Assembly (NCBI RefSeq): GCF_002285265.1
Contig: NZ_NSJB01000002.1
Location: 1-64,000, forward strand
DNA length: 64,000 nt
Direction of reading: 5' to 3'
Source: Vandammella animalimorsus
GTDB lineage: Bacteria > Pseudomonadota > Gammaproteobacteria > Burkholderiales > Burkholderiaceae_C
Shown: positions 1 to 9,780 of the stretch, piece after piece
Layout of the letters: each line of letters starts with the position of its first letter
Position numbering within the stretch: the stretch's first letter is position 1
The notes under the pieces: model-generated
Seen by the model: only the letters and a program-made list of their open reading frames with translations
Told to the model about the DNA's origin: nothing
Databases searched by the model: none
Translations under genes and position numbers: made by a program

Positions 1-93
1 GAGCCAAAGTCAGGGTAAAGGTGGTGTTTGCGGGGCATCTGTGCCAAGGAAAAAAATGACTTGGCAGAAAGTGTGCCGCAGCTATCCAACAAA

Positions 94-125
94 AATGCCG
101 TTCACTGGGTTAAGTGAACGGCATT
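94..125 (-). terminator. Intrinsic terminator, minus-strand direction
   Basis: A perfect 13-bp stem (arms at 94-106 and 113-125) closes a 6-nt loop. Read on the minus strand the hairpin is followed by a short T run (complement of the A's at 91-95), so it would end transcripts coming from the toxin-antitoxin pair to the right. No gene is seen between 1 and 444. Confidence 0.6.
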
Positions 126-357
126 AGCCCTTCGGGGCGGTTTTTTTCTGGCGCTGGCTGGGTTGGTTGGGCGGGGCCCCGCCTGGGGCAGGCGTCAGCA
201 TGGCAGGGCGGGCGCTTTTATTTTGGAATGCAGTTGTTGCTCTTTCTACCCAGATTCTCCCAAGAGGGCAGAGGAGCCGGGGGGAGAAGAGATGCGCCCC
301 ACGCTGTCTTGCACCATGCCGCGCGCAAGCGTCCTGCCGGCGCACACCCTCGCCCCA

Positions 358-383
358 GCCCTCTCTCGCAAGCGGGAGAGGGC
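358..383. repeat. Short palindromic intergenic element
   Basis: A 12-bp stem with one G-T pair (arms 358-369 and 372-383) and a two-base loop, of the form GCCCTCTC...GAGAGGGC. Hairpins of this type are common dispersed intergenic elements in proteobacteria; here it lies downstream of the vapC stop. The rest of 126-444 holds no gene that I can support. Confidence 0.4.
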
Positions 384-444
384 GTACGTGCGCGAGGCGG
401 AGGGGGCGCGGGCGCTTGGGCAGGCTTTTGGGCAAGTTCTCGCG

Positions 445-849
445 CTATGCGCCTTTCACGCTGCACAGGCTGTACGCCACACCCGGGAACGCCCGCAGCA
501 CCTGCTTGTCCTGGGTCATCAGCGGGCAGCCCAAGGCCTGGGCCAGGGCGACGAATTCGCAGTCGTATGCCGTGCAGCCGCTTTGCTGTGCCAAGGCCAG
601 CACAGCGGCGGAATCCACGGCTTGCTCGCCCAGCGCCATCAGGGCCTGGGCTTCCTGCTGGATTTGGATCGCGTCGGCCAGGCTCAACTGCTGGCGGCGC
701 ACGTAGCTGCTCAAGATGTTGCGCAGCTCGCTGCGCCAAAGCGGTGGGGCGTGCCATTGGGGGTGCTGGCGCAGCAGGGCTTCGGCCTGCTGGCTGAATT
801 GGCCGGGCAGGTAGAGGTAGGCCAGCACGTTGCTGTCCACCACGATCAT
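445..849 (-). CDS. vapC: PIN-domain toxin (VapC/FitB-like ribonuclease)
   Basis: A 134-residue PIN-domain protein. The N terminus MIVVDSNVLAYLY carries the first catalytic Asp (Asp5). A conserved Glu lies in the WRSELRNILSSY segment, and a further acidic cluster follows in TAYDCEFVALAQALG. VapC-type toxins are Mg2+-dependent RNases that cut tRNA or rRNA when freed from their antitoxin. Its start codon overlaps the stop of the upstream antitoxin gene by 4 bp (ATGA), the usual arrangement for a co-translated toxin-antitoxin pair. The length is normal for the family and no frame damage is visible, so it is probably functional. A C-terminal fragment of a close relative lies at 55619-55714. Confidence 0.9.
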   Translation of the reverse strand: MIVVDSNVLAYLYLPGQFSQQAEALLRQHPQWHAPPLWRSELRNILSSYVRRQQLSLADAIQIQQEAQALMALGEQAVDSAAVLALAQQSGCTAYDCEFVALAQALGCPLMTQDKQVLRAFPGVAYSLCSVKGA

Positions 850-1091
850 GCGCGGCCTTCCTGGCGCAGAGCGGCAATGTCGTCGGCGGCGAAGTCCTGC
901 CCGGCCAGGCGCTGGCGCAAGGCGCGGGCGCGTTGCAGGCGCTCTTCGGCGCTGGCGCTGGCGGGCATGAGCACGGTTTGCAGGCAGACGACGGCCTCGT
1001 TGTTGAGGCTGCGGCGATGCGCCTGTGCTGCGGCCTTGAGGCGTTCGTAGATTTCGTCGGGGATGTTTTTCAGCGTCAAGGTGGCGGGCAT
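846..1091 (-). CDS. FitA-like ribbon-helix-helix antitoxin
   Basis: An 81-residue protein with an N-terminal ribbon-helix-helix motif (roughly residues 3-42, TLTLKNIPDEIYERLKAAA then a helix with RRSLNNEAV), as in FitA and related Arc/MetJ-type antitoxins. The C-terminal half is acidic and Ala/Leu rich and would wrap the PIN toxin. Antitoxins of this kind neutralise the partner RNase and repress their own promoter, which should lie in the 1092-1453 gap. The stop overlaps the toxin start, so production is coupled. The assignment rests on motif and operon position. Confidence 0.85.
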   Translation of the reverse strand: MPATLTLKNIPDEIYERLKAAAQAHRRSLNNEAVVCLQTVLMPASASAEERLQRARALRQRLAGQDFAADDIAALRQEGRA

Positions 1092-1453
1092 GGCGGTACT
1101 GGCGGGGGAGTCAATCTGGTTGCATTGTGGTTGCCCTTGCCATGATCGTCAAACTTTCGGGGCCAGCGCGGGGGCGCAAAGCCACGGATCAGGGAAACCA
1201 CGCCTTCACGCGCTGGATGCTCCCGTCCATCATGGCTGGGCTTGGCCGGGTTGGCGCGGCGCTGTTGGAGCGTTTGCGGGCAATGGCAGAGCGCGCCACT
1301 CGGTCAAGCGCGCGGTGCGTGAAGGGGGGCAGGGTCATTCCTACAATGCCCCTCTTCACGGCGAAATCGCCCGGGCGGGCTTGGTGCCCGGTGCCGCTGT
1401 GACAGCAGAAAAGAAATACAGACAGACCCCGAACCTTTTGAAAGGTCAACCCC
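1092..1453. other. Divergent intergenic region between toxin-antitoxin pair and fdnG
   Basis: This 362-bp region contains the divergent promoters of the antitoxin (minus) and fdnG (plus). A 9-bp inverted repeat (1203-1211 and 1317-1325) brackets about 105 bp and could be the edge of a small element. A sequence resembling a sigma-70 minus-10 box (TACAAT, 1342-1347) lies about 107 bp before fdnG, but no good minus-35 was found. A purine-rich ribosome-binding site (AAAGGT, 1441-1446) precedes fdnG. No gene is seen. Confidence 0.4.
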
Positions 1454-4400
1454 ATGATGAACGTCTCCAGGCGCCAGTTCATGCAAGTGACTGGCTCAAC
1501 CCTGGCAGGCTCCAGTCTGGCGCTGATGGGCTTTTCGCCCTCTGAAGCGCTGGCGGAGGTGCGCCAGTACAAGCTTGCGGCCGCGCAGGTCACGCGCCAG
1601 ACCTGTACCTATTGCTCGGTGGGCTGCGGCATTTTGATGTACTCGCTCAGCGATGGCGTGCGCAATGCCAAGCGCGCCGTGATCCACGTCGAGGGCGACC
1701 CCGATCACCCGGTCAACCGCGGCACGCTGTGCCCCAAGGGCGCGGGTTTGCTGGATTTCATCAACAGCCCCAACCGCCTGCTCAAGCCCCAGTACCGCGC
1801 CCCTGGCGCGAGCGAGTGGACGGATCTGTCCTGGGATGAGGCGATGGATCGCATCGCCCGCCTGATGAAAGACGACCGCGATGCCAACTTCGTCACGCAC
1901 ACGGATGATGGCAAGGTGGTCAACCGCTGGCTGACCACGGGCATGCTGGCCGCCTCGGCCTCCACCAGCGAAACGGGCTACATCACCCACAAGGTGATGC
2001 GCAATTTCGGCCTTCTTGCATTCGACAACCAGGCACGTGTCTGACACGGCCCGACGGTGGCAGGTCTTGCCCCGACGTTTGGCCGTGGCGCGATGACGAA
2101 CCATTGGGTCGACATCAAGAATGCGGATGTGATTTTGATCATGGGCGGCAATGCCGCCGAGGCCCACCCCTGCGGGTTCAAGTGGGTGACCGAAGCCAAG
2201 GAGCACAACGGCGCCTATTTCATGGTGGTCGATCCGCGCTTCAACCGCTCGGCATCGGTGGCCGATTACTACGCGCCAATCCGCTCGGGCACGGACATCA
2301 CCTTCCTGGGCGGGGTCATCAACTACCTGCTGAGCAACGACAAGATCCACAAGGAGTACGTGCACAACTACACGGACTTCAGCTTTGTCGTGCGCGATGA
2401 CTTCGAGTTCGTCGATGGCATCTACTCGGGCTACAACGAAGAGACGCGCACCTACGACAAAACCTCGTGGGATTACGAGCGCGGCGCCGATGGCTACGCC
2501 GTGGTGGATCCGACGCTGCAACACCCGCGCTGCGTCTATCAGCTTTTGAAGAAGCACTACAGCCGCTATACGCCGGAGATGGTCGAGCGCATCTGCGGCA
2601 CGCCCAGGGAGAAATTCCTGCACGTGGCCGAGAAGCTCGCCAGCACGGCGGTGCCGGGCCGCGCGGCCACCATCATGTACGCGCTGGGCTGGACGCAGCA
2701 CTCCATCGGCGCGCAGATGCTGCGCACCGGCGCGATGATGCAATTGCTGCTGGGCAACATCGGCGTGGCCGGCGGCGGCATGAATGCGCTGCGCGGGCAC
2801 TCCAACATCCAGGGCCTGACCGATCTGGGCCTGCTCTCGGCCAGCCTGCCGGGCTATCTGAGCCTGCCGCGCGAGCATGAGCAGGACTACGCCGGCTACA
2901 TCGCCGCGCGGGCGCACAAACCGCTGCGCCCCGGGCAGGTCAGCTACTGGCAGAACTATTCCAAGTTCCACGTCAGCCTGATGAAGGCCTGGTACGGCAA
3001 GAACGCCACGGCGGAGAACAACTGGGGCTACGACTACCTGCCCAAGCTGGACAAGGAGTACGACATGCTCCAGTACTTCCAGCTCATGAACGAGGGCAAG
3101 GTCAACGGCTATCTGGCGCAGGGCTTCAACCCGCTGGCGGCGCTGTCGGACAAGAACCGCGTGCGCAATGGCCTGTCCAAACTCAAGTTCTTGGTGGTCA
3201 TGGATCCGCTGGCCACGGACACCTCCGAGTTCTGGAAGAACCACGGCGAGTTCAACGACGTGGACGAAAAAGCCATCCAGACCGAGGTGTTCCGCCTGCC
3301 CACAACCTGCTTTGCCGAGGACGAGGGCGAGATCGTCAGCTCCAGCCGCGTGCTGCAATGGCACTGGAAGGCCGCCGAGCCGCCCGGCCAGGCGCGCACC
3401 GACATCCACATCATGTCGGAGCTGTTTTTGCGCATGCGCGAGCTGTACCGCAAGGAAGGCGGGGCCTACCCCGACCCGATCCTGCACCTGGACTGGCCCT
3501 ATGCCCAACAGCACGAGGCCACGGCGCAGGAGACGGCCATGGAACTCAATGGCCGCGCGCTGGTGGATCTGACCGACCCGAAAGACCCCGGCAAGGTGCT
3601 GCGCAAGGCAGGCCAGCAAATCTCCGGCTTTGGCGAGCTGCGCGACGACGGCAGCACCGCCTGCGGCTGCTGGATTTTTGCCGGCTCCTGGACGGAGGAG
3701 GGCAACATGATGGCCCGCCGCGACAACTCCGACCCCACCGGCATCGGCAACACGCTGAACTGGGCCTGGGCCTGGCCGGCCAACCGCCGCGTGCTCTACA
3801 ACCGCGCCTCCTGCGATCCGCAAGGCAGGCCATTCAACCCGCACCGCCAGCTCGTGCACTGGAATGGCAGGCGCTGGACGGGCGCGGACGTGCCGGACTT
3901 CGTTGCCACCTCCGCGCCCGAGGCGGGCGCTGGCCCCTTCATCATGAATGCCGAGGGCGTGGCGCGCTTCTTCTCGCGCAAGCTGCTCAACGAAGGCCCC
4001 TTCCCCGAGCATTACGAGCCGTTCGACACGCCGCTGGGCTACAACCCGCTGCACCCGAACAACCCCAAGGCCACCAGCTCGCCGGCGGCGCGGGTCTTCA
4101 CGCCCATCTGGGAAACCTTCGGCAAGCCCGAGGAATTCCCCCACGTGGGCACGACCTACCGCCTCACCGAGCACTTCCACTACTGGACGCGCCACACGGT
4201 TCTCAACTCCATCAGCCAGCCCGAGCAATTCGTGGAGATTGGCGAGGCGCTGGCCGCCTCCATCGGCGTCAAGGCCGGCGATCGCGTCCGGGTCAGCTCC
4301 AAGCGCGGCTACATCAAGGCCGTGGCGGTGGTGACCAAGCGCATCAAGGCCATGCAGATCGATGGCAAAACCATCCACCACGTGGGCATTCCCATCCACT

Positions 4401-4522
4401 GGGGCTTCAAGGGCGTGGCCAAGCCGGGCTTCATCGCCAATACCCTGACCCCCTTCGTCGGTGATGGCAACACCAACACCCCCGAGTTCAAGACCTTCCT
4501 GGTGAAGGTCGAGAAGATCTGA
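1454..4522 (+). CDS. fdnG: Formate dehydrogenase-N/O catalytic subunit, selenocysteine-containing
   Basis: Catalytic molybdopterin subunit of a periplasm-facing formate dehydrogenase, oxidising formate to CO2. The gene reads as one 1022-residue protein only if the TGA at 2042-2044 is decoded as selenocysteine (Sec197): the flanking residues [18 protein letters not shown] match the Sec site of E. coli FdnG/FdoG, and the frame is open on both sides. A Tat signal (SRRQFM, residues 5-10) ends near an ALA cleavage site. The 4Fe-4S ligands are Cys51, Cys54, Cys58 and Cys93, followed by the family motif LCPKGAG. Standard gene callers would split it at 2044. It is first in an fdnGHI operon, with 10 bp to fdnH, and all factors for Sec insertion are encoded within 18 kb. 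FdnG and FdoG cannot be separated from sequence alone. Confidence 0.97.
2042..2076 (+). promoter_or_regulatory. Bacterial SECIS element with Sec UGA codon
   Basis: The UGA codon is followed at the expected distance by a hairpin whose apical stem is GGCA/UGCC (2059-2062 with 2068-2071) and whose loop is GGUCU (2063-2067). The loop sequence and its offset (bases 22-26 counted from the U of UGA) are the same as in the E. coli fdhF SECIS as I recall it. SelB binds this loop to deliver Sec-tRNA. The element is inside the coding region, as is the rule in bacteria. Confidence 0.92.
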
Positions 4523-4532
4523 AGGAGTCCAC

Positions 4533-5516
4533 ATGGCATTGCAATCCCTGGACATCAAACAGCGCTCGGCCACCACCACGCCCTCGCCCCAGGTGCGCGA
4601 GCCGCGCTCGGGCGAAGTGGCCAAGCTCATCGACGTCTCCAAGTGCATTGGCTGCAAGGCTTGCCAAACCGCCTGCTCGGAATGGAACGACCTGCGCGAC
4701 GAGATCGGCCACAACCATGGCGTGTACGACAACCCCATGGACCTGACGGCCGACTCGTGGACGGTGATGCGTTTTACCGAGTACGAGAACGAGGCCTCTG
4801 GCAACCTGGAGTGGCTGATCCGCAAGGACGGCTGCATGCACTGCGAGGACCCCGGCTGCCTCAAGGCCTGCCCCTCGCCCGGAGCCATCGTGCAGTACAC
4901 CAACGGCATCGTGGACTTCCACGAGGAAAACTGCATCGGCTGCGGCTACTGCGTCACTGGCTGCCCCTTCAACGTGCCGCGCATCTCCAAGAAGGACAAC
5001 AAAGCCTACAAGTGCACCCTGTGCTCTGACCGCGTGGCCGTGGGCCGCGAGCCGGCCTGCGTCAAGACCTGCCCCACCGGCGCCATCATGTTCGGCACCA
5101 AAAAGGCCATGAAAGAGCAGGCCGAGCGCCGCATCGATGACCTGAAAAACCGCGGCTACGCCAACGCGGGCCTGTACGACCCGGCCGGCGTGGGCGGCAC
5201 CCACGTCATGTACGTGCTGCACCACGCCGACAAGCCCTCGCTGTACGCCGGCCTGCCCGATGCGCCGCAAATCAGCCCCGTGGTGCGCTTGTGGAAAGGC
5301 GTGACCAAGCCGCTGGCCCTGGCCGGCATTGCCCTGGCCGCGCTGGGCGGCTTCTTCCACTACACCCGCGTAGGCCCCAACAAGCCCACCGAGCAGGATG
5401 AGGAGGAGGCCGACGCCCAGGCCCTGGCGCGCCGCCAGGCCGCAGGCATCGCCACCGAGCACGCGCACAGTGAACAGCACGCACAAGCCCAGCTGGAGGA
5501 GGCCCGCCATGACTGA
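4533..5516 (+). CDS. fdnH: Formate dehydrogenase iron-sulfur (beta) subunit
   Basis: A 327-residue electron-transfer subunit passing electrons from the FdnG molybdenum/4Fe-4S site to the cytochrome b subunit. Four ferredoxin-type cysteine clusters are visible: [11 protein letters not shown] (about residues 36-46), [23 protein letters not shown], and the CTLCSD/CVKTC pair. One C-terminal transmembrane helix ([15 protein letters not shown], about 263-277) anchors it, followed by a charged Glu/Ala-rich tail longer than I would expect. The ribosome-binding site AAGGAG is 7 bp before the ATG. Its stop overlaps the start of fdnI by 8 bp. Confidence 0.96.
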   Translation: MALQSLDIKQRSATTTPSPQVREPRSGEVAKLIDVSKCIGCKACQTACSEWNDLRDEIGHNHGVYDNPMDLTADSWTVMRFTEYENEASGNLEWLIRKDGCMHCEDPGCLKACPSPGAIVQYTNGIVDFHEENCIGCGYCVTGCPFNVPRISKKDNKAYKCTLCSDRVAVGREPACVKTCPTGAIMFGTKKAMKEQAERRIDDLKNRGYANAGLYDPAGVGGTHVMYVLHHADKPSLYAGLPDAPQISPVVRLWKGVTKPLALAGIALAALGGFFHYTRVGPNKPTEQDEEEADAQALARRQAAGIATEHAHSEQHAQAQLEEARHD

Positions 5517-6219
5517 ACACCATCGCCCCACGCCCATCGACTTCGCCGTGGACGCCGAGGGCCGCCCGGCCATCCAGCGCTACACCGCCAACGAGCGCAG
5601 CAACCACTGGCTCACCGCCATCAGCTTCGTGCTGCTGGCGCTCTCGGGCCTGGCGCTGTTTCACCCCTCCATGTTCTGGCTCACCAACCTGTTTGGCGGC
5701 GGCCCGTGGACGCGCATCCTCCACCCCTTCATCGGCGTGGTGATGTTCCTCTCGTTTACCGTGCTGGCGTTGCGCTTTTGGCATCACAACTTTCTGGACA
5801 AGAACGACATCCAGTGGCTCAAGCAGCCCGGCGACATGCTGGCCAACCAGGAGCACAAGCTGCCGCCCGTGGGCAAGTACAACGCTGGCCAAAAGATCCT
5901 GTTCTGGGTGCTGCTGGGCAGCATGCTGGGCCTGCTGCTCACAGGCATCGTCATGTGGCGCGCCTACTTCAGCCACCTGTTCGGCATCGACATCATTCGC
6001 GTCGCCTCGCTGCTGCACGCCTTCTTTGGCTTCGTGATGATCTTCTCCATCGTGTTCCACGTCTATGCGGCCTTCTGGGTCAAGGGCTCCATCAAGGCCA
6101 TGACGCGCGGCACCGTCAGCTACGCCTGGGCCAAGCGCAACCACCGCCTCTGGCACGACGAAATCGTCGCCCGCGAGCAGCGCCTGGCCGCCCAACGCCA
6201 GCAGCGCACCAGCAGTTGA
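5509..6219 (+). CDS. fdnI: Formate dehydrogenase cytochrome b556 (gamma) subunit
   Basis: A 236-residue integral membrane subunit that binds haem b and hands electrons to the quinone pool. Four hydrophobic helices are apparent, starting at [20 protein letters not shown], with membrane histidines consistent with haem ligation (NHW near residue 28, [18 protein letters not shown]). The start at 5509 is preferred over upstream in-frame codons because GGAGGA lies 10 bp before it and the protein then begins like other FdnI/FdoI proteins. It is the last structural gene of the operon; fdhE follows after a hairpin. Confidence 0.95.
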   Translation: MTEHHRPTPIDFAVDAEGRPAIQRYTANERSNHWLTAISFVLLALSGLALFHPSMFWLTNLFGGGPWTRILHPFIGVVMFLSFTVLALRFWHHNFLDKNDIQWLKQPGDMLANQEHKLPPVGKYNAGQKILFWVLLGSMLGLLLTGIVMWRAYFSHLFGIDIIRVASLLHAFFGFVMIFSIVFHVYAAFWVKGSIKAMTRGTVSYAWAKRNHRLWHDEIVAREQRLAAQRQQRTSS

Positions 6220-6226
6220 TGCACTA

Positions 6227-6261
6227 GGCCCCTTGGCAACGCACCGTTGCACTGAGGGGCC
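6227..6261 (+). other. Stem-loop between fdnI and fdhE
   Basis: Nested inverted repeats GGCCCCT/AGGGGCC (6227-6233 with 6255-6261) and GCAAC/GTTGC (6236-6240 with 6246-6250) can form a strong hairpin. No T run follows, so it is more likely an mRNA-stabilising or partial attenuating structure that lowers fdhE expression relative to fdnGHI than a true terminator. This role is inference. Confidence 0.45.
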
Positions 6262-6341
6262 ATCGCTTCACAGACGAACGCGCACACGCCGGGCTCGCCC
6301 GGCGTTTCATTTGCCACTTTGCGCCACCACCCCAACACGCC

Positions 6342-7304
6342 ATGCAACGCATTCTTCAACCCGGTGAAATCGAAGCCCTGGACCGCACGCGCATGCCCCA
6401 TGCGCGCCTGCCCCAGCCCGCCAGCCTGTTTCGCGAGCGCGCCGCCCGGCTGCTGCAACAGGCCGAGGGCAGCCCCATTGGCGATTACCTGCGCGTCATG
6501 GCGCGCATCGTGCAGGCCCAGGCCGAGCTGGCCGGCCACATTCAGACCGAGGCCTGGGCGCGCGAAGCCATCGCCCAGGCCCAAAGCCATGCCATGCCGC
6601 TGTGCAACCCGAGGGCCGAGCTGGACGCCGCATGGCACGGCGCGCTGGCGCAGCTGCTGGCGCGGCTGGCGCCCGAACAGGGCCTGCCCGCGCCCATGCA
6701 GCAGGCCCTGCACGCCCTGGGCCAGCACAAGCCCGAGGCGCTACAGGCCCTGGCCGCGCGCATCCTGGACGAGCGCATGCAGGCCGGCGACCTGCTGGCC
6801 GCGCCCATCGTCATGGCCGCGCTGCAGCTGCACTACGCCCACAAGGCCAGCCAGCTGCAGGAAAGCGACGTGCCCTACACCCAGCCCATGACCATCTGCC
6901 CCGTCTGCGGCTCCCAGCCCGTGGCCAGCGTGCTGCGCATCGGCGGCGCCGAAGGCGGCCTGCGCTTTCTGCACTGCAGCCTGTGCTGCACCGAATGGCA
7001 CATGGTGCGCGTCAAGTGCAGCCACTGCGAATCCACGGGCGGCATCCGCTACCAGGGCGTGGTCAGCCAGGATGAGCCCCATGGCGACACCGCCCAGGCC
7101 AGCCCCGACGTCAGCAAGGAAGTCGTGCTGGCCGAAACCTGCGACCACTGCCACAGCTACCGCAAGATCGTCAACCAGGAAAAAGACCCATACGCCGAGC
7201 CCATGGCCGACGACCTGGCCAGCATGAGGCTGGATTTGCTCATGGGCCAGACCGACTACGCCCGCGCCAGCGCCAACCCGCTGCTGGCGCTGGGGCCGCG
7301 GTAA
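6342..7304 (+). CDS. fdhE: Formate dehydrogenase accessory protein FdhE
   Basis: A 320-residue cytoplasmic maturation factor needed for activity of membrane formate dehydrogenases. The C-terminal half has the family's rubredoxin-like cysteine pairs: CPVCGSQP (about residue 186), CSLCCTEW, CSHCEST and CDHCHSY. These bind iron in E. coli FdhE. The N-terminal half is Ala/Gln-rich and helical. Its position directly after fdnI ties it to this enzyme. FdhD, the sulfurtransferase also required for these enzymes, is not in the window. Confidence 0.95.
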   Translation: MQRILQPGEIEALDRTRMPHARLPQPASLFRERAARLLQQAEGSPIGDYLRVMARIVQAQAELAGHIQTEAWAREAIAQAQSHAMPLCNPRAELDAAWHGALAQLLARLAPEQGLPAPMQQALHALGQHKPEALQALAARILDERMQAGDLLAAPIVMAALQLHYAHKASQLQESDVPYTQPMTICPVCGSQPVASVLRIGGAEGGLRFLHCSLCCTEWHMVRVKCSHCESTGGIRYQGVVSQDEPHGDTAQASPDVSKEVVLAETCDHCHSYRKIVNQEKDPYAEPMADDLASMRLDLLMGQTDYARASANPLLALGPR

Positions 7305-7367
7305 GAGCCTGTTCTGACGGGCCGGGCCGCCGCCGCTGGGCGCGGCGGCAGGCCAGGCTGCCCCACA

Positions 7368-7871
7368 TCACCACAGGTGGCGCATGGCCTGCTGCTCGTG
7401 GCGGATGCGCATGGCCAGGATGGCGAGGTACAGCGGCAGGCCCACCAGCATCACCGCCCAGGCATGGCACAGCAGGCCCACGCCAATCAGCTCGGGGATG
7501 ATGTTCAGAAAGTAATTGGGGTGGCGCACATGGCGAAACAGCCAGTTGCGATTCATCTTGTGCTGCGGGTGGATGTAGAGCTTGACCGTCCACACGCTGC
7601 CCAGCGCGTGGATCACATAAAACAGCATGGCCAGCGCAAACGCCAGCACGGCCGTGCCAATGGCCGAGACCGCATCGAACGCCGCGCCGCGCACGTAGGA
7701 CTCGGCCAGCGCCGCAAAGTAATAGACCACGTGCGCGGCCGACAGCAGCTTGGAATTGCGCTCCCCATACTGCCTGGCGCCTTCGGCGATCAGGCGTTTT
7801 TCGTTCTTGATGGAAATGGACAGCGACACCAGGCGAATGGCAAACACCAAGGCAAAAACAGCAGCAATCAT
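7368..7871 (-). CDS. Isoprenylcysteine carboxyl methyltransferase-like membrane protein
   Basis: A 167-residue integral membrane protein with about four hydrophobic helices and the motif FRHVRHPNYFLNIIPELIG, which resembles the SAM-binding RHPxY segment of the ICMT/PEMT-type methyltransferase family. Bacterial members are mostly uncharacterised, so the substrate is unknown. The start at 7871 was chosen because the upstream 35 residues of the open frame look like non-coding translation and the protein then begins with a membrane helix (MIAAVFALVFAIRL). It lies downstream of leuA on the same strand but beyond leuA's terminator, so it has its own promoter. Confidence 0.75.
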   Translation of the reverse strand: MIAAVFALVFAIRLVSLSISIKNEKRLIAEGARQYGERNSKLLSAAHVVYYFAALAESYVRGAAFDAVSAIGTAVLAFALAMLFYVIHALGSVWTVKLYIHPQHKMNRNWLFRHVRHPNYFLNIIPELIGVGLLCHAWAVMLVGLPLYLAILAMRIRHEQQAMRHLW

Positions 7872-7892
7872 CTTTCTTTCAATAACTAGGGG

Positions 7893-7933
7893 CCCAAAAA
7901 CAACAAAGCCCCGCGCAGCGATGCCACGCGGGG
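7893..7933 (-). terminator. leuA terminator
   Basis: On the minus strand a GC-rich hairpin (arms 7906-7913 and 7925-7933) is followed by a T-rich stretch (complement of 7893-7905). It lies just downstream of the leuA stop and upstream of the methyltransferase-like gene. Confidence 0.65.
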
Positions 7934-7972
7934 GCGCGATTGTGCCATGCCTGTGGCAATCGTAAAAAATCG

Positions 7973-9655
7973 TCAACTGCCGCGCGATACCGCATCTCCC
8001 ACGCTGCCCAGGCCGCCCCAGCGCGCCGCGGCGCTCAGCACCGCACGCACGGCGGCCGTGGCGGTGTTGGCATGCACGGCTGCGCCAAAGCGCGTGCCGG
8101 GCTGGCCGGGCCAGGCGGCCTCGATGACGGCCAGCGACTGGGCCTGGGCGCCGTGGCCCAGGCTTTTTTGCTCGAAGCTGTCGATGCGCAGCGGCAAGCC
8201 CAGCGCGGCCACGGCGGCCTCCACCGGGCCGCTGCCCACGCCGCGCCGGGTGTGCGGCTGCCCGTGCGCCCCTTGCAGGCGCAGCTCGATGCCTTGCTGG
8301 CCGCCCTCGGCGTCGAACAGGCGGTGGCCGAGGTAGCCGCCATCGGCATGCAGATAAGTGGCTTCAAACAATTGCCACAGTTGCGCGCTGGAGAGTTCGG
8401 TTTCGCTGGCGTCGGCCGCCTGCTGCACGATGGCGCTGAATTCCACCTGCATGCGCCGGGGCATGACCACGCCGTGATCGCGTTGCAGCAAAAAGGCGAT
8501 GCCGCCTTTGCCCGATTGGCTGTTGACGCGCACGATGCTGTCGTAGGTGCGGCCCAGGTCTTGCGGATCGATGGGCAGGTAGGGCACGCGCCAGGGCGCA
8601 TCGGGGCGCTGGGCGGCAAAGCCTTTGGCGATGGCGTCCTGGTGCGAGCCGGAAAAGGCGGTGAAGACCAGATCGCCCACGTAAGGGTGGCGCGGGTGAA
8701 TGGGCAAGGCCGTGCATTGTTCGGCCACGCGGGCCACGGCGGCGATGTCGGAAAAATCCAGCCCGGGGGCGATGCCCTGGGTGTAGAGGTTGAGCGCCAG
8801 CGTGACCAGATCAACGTTGCCGCTGCGCTCGCCATTGCCGAACAAACAGCCCTCCACGCGCTGCGCGCCCGCCAGCAAGGCCAGCTCCGCACAGGCCACG
8901 CCGGTGCCGCGGTCGTTGTGCGGGTGCACCGACAGCGTGATGTGCTCGCGCCGCTCCAGGCGGCGGTGCATCCATTCGATCTGATCGGCAAAGACGTTGG
9001 GCGTCGCCACCTCCACCGTGGTGGGCAGGTTGACGATCATGGGCCGCTGCGCCCCGGCATCCCAGGCGCGGATGGCGGCGTTGCACACGGCCAGGGAGAC
9101 GTCCAGCTCGGCCATGCAAAAAGTCTCGGGCGAGTATTGCAGCACCCATTGCGTGTGCGGCTGCTGCTCGGTCAGGCGGCGCAGCAAGGCGATGTGGCGC
9201 TCGACCAGCGCGATGATGTGCGGCACATCCATGCCGAACACGATTTCGCGCCACACCGGGGCGATGGCGTTGTACAGGTGCACGATGACGCGGCGCGCGC
9301 CCTGCACGCTGCGCACGGTCTGCTCGATCAAATCCTCGCGCAACTGGCACATCACCATGGGCGTGACGTCCTCGGGGATCAGGCCCTGCTCCACCAGATG
9401 GCGCACGATCTCGAAATCGGTTTGCGAGGCGGCGGGAAAGCCGATTTCAATCTCCTTGAAGCCAATGCGCACCAGCTCGTGAAACAGTTGCAGCTTGCGC
9501 TGGCGGTTCATCGGCTCGAACAGCGCCTGGTTGCCATCGCGCAAATCGGTGGACAGCCAGGCGGGGGCCTGCGTCAGCGTGCGCGAAGGCCATTGGCGCT
9601 CGGGCAAATCAATCGGGGCAAAAGCCGGGTATTTGGCGGCGGGGCAGGTCAGCAT
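7973..9655 (-). CDS. leuA: 2-isopropylmalate synthase
   Basis: Catalyses the first committed step of leucine synthesis, condensing acetyl-CoA with 2-oxoisovalerate. The protein has about 560 residues, the long LeuA type also found in actinobacteria, with the catalytic TIM barrel opening at APAWLSTDLRDGNQALFEP and the metal-binding HPHNDRGTG motif. A C-terminal LeuA regulatory domain follows, in which leucine would act as feedback inhibitor. The start at 9655 (MLTCPAAKYP) fits the family; ATG at 9661 is an alternative and the open frame extends to 9721. The gene is divergent from the AraC regulator at 9781. Confidence 0.93.
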   Translation of the reverse strand: MLTCPAAKYPAFAPIDLPERQWPSRTLTQAPAWLSTDLRDGNQALFEPMNRQRKLQLFHELVRIGFKEIEIGFPAASQTDFEIVRHLVEQGLIPEDVTPMVMCQLREDLIEQTVRSVQGARRVIVHLYNAIAPVWREIVFGMDVPHIIALVERHIALLRRLTEQQPHTQWVLQYSPETFCMAELDVSLAVCNAAIRAWDAGAQRPMIVNLPTTVEVATPNVFADQIEWMHRRLERREHITLSVHPHNDRGTGVACAELALLAGAQRVEGCLFGNGERSGNVDLVTLALNLYTQGIAPGLDFSDIAAVARVAEQCTALPIHPRHPYVGDLVFTAFSGSHQDAIAKGFAAQRPDAPWRVPYLPIDPQDLGRTYDSIVRVNSQSGKGGIAFLLQRDHGVVMPRRMQVEFSAIVQQAADASETELSSAQLWQLFEATYLHADGGYLGHRLFDAEGGQQGIELRLQGAHGQPHTRRGVGSGPVEAAVAALGLPLRIDSFEQKSLGHGAQAQSLAVIEAAWPGQPGTRFGAAVHANTATAAVRAVLSAAARWGGLGSVGDAVSRGS

Positions 9656-9780
9656 GGGCATGCGGCGTGCAGTGGTTTGTTCATCAAGAGCAGGCACTGT
9701 AGGCAGCGGCCGCCTGGCCATCTACAGAAAAACAGACAGATTCTTTTGCAAAATGGACATCCGTCTTGATCCATTGAGCC

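Noticed and set aside
2042-2044. Nonsense mutation or sequencing error splitting fdnG
   Set aside because: The TGA is at the conserved Sec position, followed by a SECIS-type hairpin, and the full Sec machinery is present nearby.
1496-4936. Very long minus-strand open frame opposite fdnG and fdnH (over 1100 codons)
   Set aside because: High GC makes long antisense frames; the plus strand encodes unmistakable FdnG/FdnH with motifs and operon structure, and the antisense translation has no recognisable domain.
7940-9769. Long plus-strand frame opposite leuA
   Set aside because: leuA on the minus strand has full family motifs; the plus-strand frame is His/Ala-rich shadow sequence without motifs.
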